Part shown: piece after piece, positions 63,039-64,000 of the stretch
Numbering within the stretch: the first letter of the stretch is position 1
How the letters are laid out: each line of letters begins with the position of its first letter
Assembly: GCF_000973085.1 (NCBI RefSeq)
Contig: NZ_CP011280.1
Span: 894,642 to 958,641, forward strand
Source of the DNA: Sneathia vaginalis
GTDB lineage: Bacteria > Fusobacteriota > Fusobacteriia > Fusobacteriales > Leptotrichiaceae
Direction: 5' to 3'
DNA: 64,000 nt
The notes under the pieces: model-generated
Databases searched by the model: none
Told to the model about the DNA's origin: nothing
Seen by the model: the letters and a program-made list of their open reading frames with translations, nothing else
Made by a program: the position numbers and the translations under genes

Positions 63039-64000
63039 ATGAAAATTAAAATGACAAAAGTTGTTTGTACTATAGGGCCTAAAAGTGAAGATCCAAAGGT
63101 ATTAAAACAATTACTATTAAGTGGAATGAACGTAATGAGATTAAACTTCTCACACGGTGACCACGAAGAACATGGAAAAAGAATTAAAACATTAAGAAAG
63201 CTTTGTGAAGAAACAGGAAAATTTGTTGCAATAATGCTTGATACTAAAGGACCAGAAATTAGAACTGGTGAATTTAGAGATGGTGACATTAAATATGATT
63301 TAGTCGAAGGTCACAAAATCACATTAACAACTGACTATGCATTCAAAGGTGATGACAAGAAAATATCTGTTTCATACAAAGATATTACAAAAGACTTAAA
63401 ACCTGGAGATACTGTTTTAATTGATGATGGTTTAATCGCATTAAACGTTGATTCAATCGAAGGTGAAGAATTACACTGTACAGTTAAAAACAGTGGTGCT
63501 TTAGGACAAAAGAAAGGTGTTAACTTACCAAATGTTTCAGTAAGCTTACCTGCTTTAGCACCTAAAGATATATCTGACTTAAAATTCGGTTGTGAACAAG
63601 GTGTAGACTATGTTGCTGCTTCATTTATAAGAAAAGCATCAGACGTTGCTGAAGTTAGAAAAGTTCTTGATGAAAATGGTGGAGAAAACATTAAGATTAT
63701 TCCTAAGATTGAAACTCAAGAAGGATTCGACAACTTTGATGAAATACTAGAATTATCAGACGGTATCATGGTTGCAAGAGGTGACTTAGGAGTTGAAGTA
63801 CCAGTTGAAAGAGTACCATACATGCAAAAGGTTATGATAAAGAAATGTAATGAAGCTGGAAAACCAGTTATTACAGCTACTCAAATGTTAGACTCTATGC
63901 AAAAAAACCCTAGACCTACAAGAGCAGAAGCAGGAGACGTTGCTAACGCTATACTAGATGGTACTGATGCTGTTATGTTATCAGGAGAATCTGCAAATGG
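63039..64000 (+). CDS. pyk: Pyruvate kinase (partial, cut by window end)
   Basis: ATG 63039 has AGGAGG before it. The visible 320 residues begin [20 protein letters not shown] and include [26 protein letters not shown], the catalytic [26 protein letters not shown] and [18 protein letters not shown]. It ends at [14 protein letters not shown] at the window edge. It makes pyruvate and ATP from PEP and is likely co-transcribed with pfkA. Confidence 0.97.
   Translation, partial: MKIKMTKVVCTIGPKSEDPKVLKQLLLSGMNVMRLNFSHGDHEEHGKRIKTLRKLCEETGKFVAIMLDTKGPEIRTGEFRDGDIKYDLVEGHKITLTTDYAFKGDDKKISVSYKDITKDLKPGDTVLIDDGLIALNVDSIEGEELHCTVKNSGALGQKKGVNLPNVSVSLPALAPKDISDLKFGCEQGVDYVAASFIRKASDVAEVRKVLDENGGENIKIIPKIETQEGFDNFDEILELSDGIMVARGDLGVEVPVERVPYMQKVMIKKCNEAGKPVITATQMLDSMQKNPRPTRAEAGDVANAILDGTDAVMLSGESAN

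Noticed and set aside
1-64000. CRISPR arrays, rRNA and tRNA genes
   Set aside because: No regularly spaced direct repeats, no rRNA-like sequence, and no tRNA-like cloverleaf noticed in any gap; a tRNAscan run could confirm.

Overview
The window is very AT-rich, gene-dense chromosomal DNA from what is most likely a Gram-negative member of the Fusobacteriota, family Leptotrichiaceae (Sneathia/Streptobacillus/Leptotrichia-like). The reasons are two autotransporter beta-barrel proteins, and so an outer membrane, combined with Firmicutes-like features such as a large SRP RNA, Asp23/AmaP proteins, a DpnII system and strong GGAGG ribosome binding sites. Family identities come from recognising motifs in the translations; no database search was run. 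There is no rRNA operon, no CRISPR array and no tRNA that I can recognise.

Region 1 (1-12.3 kb): the end of an autotransporter; a metNIQ methionine transporter behind a 5' leader that encodes a Met-rich 15-residue peptide and an intrinsic terminator, which looks like a translation-coupled attenuator; a lepB-rimI-lipoprotein autotransporter (subtilase-like) operon; the large SRP RNA; a GNAT-like/CDF transporter fusion; a U32 peptidase-family protein; and an AraC regulator with two HTH domains. Region 2 (12.3-19.1 kb): a CstA-family transporter and a heterodimeric ABC transporter divergent from an AraC regulator, with tandem operator-like repeats between them.

Region 3 (about 19.1-30.2 kb) is an accessory island: a Panacea-like antitoxin with an unassigned partner protein, an XRE/membrane-protein pair with three operator repeats phased at exactly 23 bp, a second XRE regulator, a RhuM protein, a complete DpnII-type (GATC) restriction-modification system, three small secreted proteins (two sharing a nearly identical signal region), a truncated phage replisome-organiser fragment, an ORF6N-PLD-like protein and two decayed copies of an IS30-like element. 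No integrase is visible.

Region 4 (30.2-45.2 kb) is core: guaA, copper ATPase, PP2C phosphatase, nusB, amaP, asp23, dnaE and cysteine desulfurase on the minus strand, then pth, GNAT, Na/Pi symporter and leucyl aminopeptidase on the plus strand. Region 5 (45.2-60.7 kb) is a hexuronate/glucuronide catabolic region in two regulons: lacI-kdgK-kdgA (plus strand) and uxaC-uxuA-uxuB-transporter-HAD-GH3-gusA with its own lacI (minus strand), with an ABC-2 exporter operon between them. Imported glucuronides would be cut by GusA and the GH3 enzyme. Glucuronate would then pass through UxaC, UxuB and UxuA to KDG, and through KdgK/KdgA to pyruvate and glyceraldehyde-3-phosphate. The window ends in glycolysis (gpmA, pfkA, pyk), which takes up that product. 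A possible small RNA or attenuated leader lies between the second lacI and gpmA.
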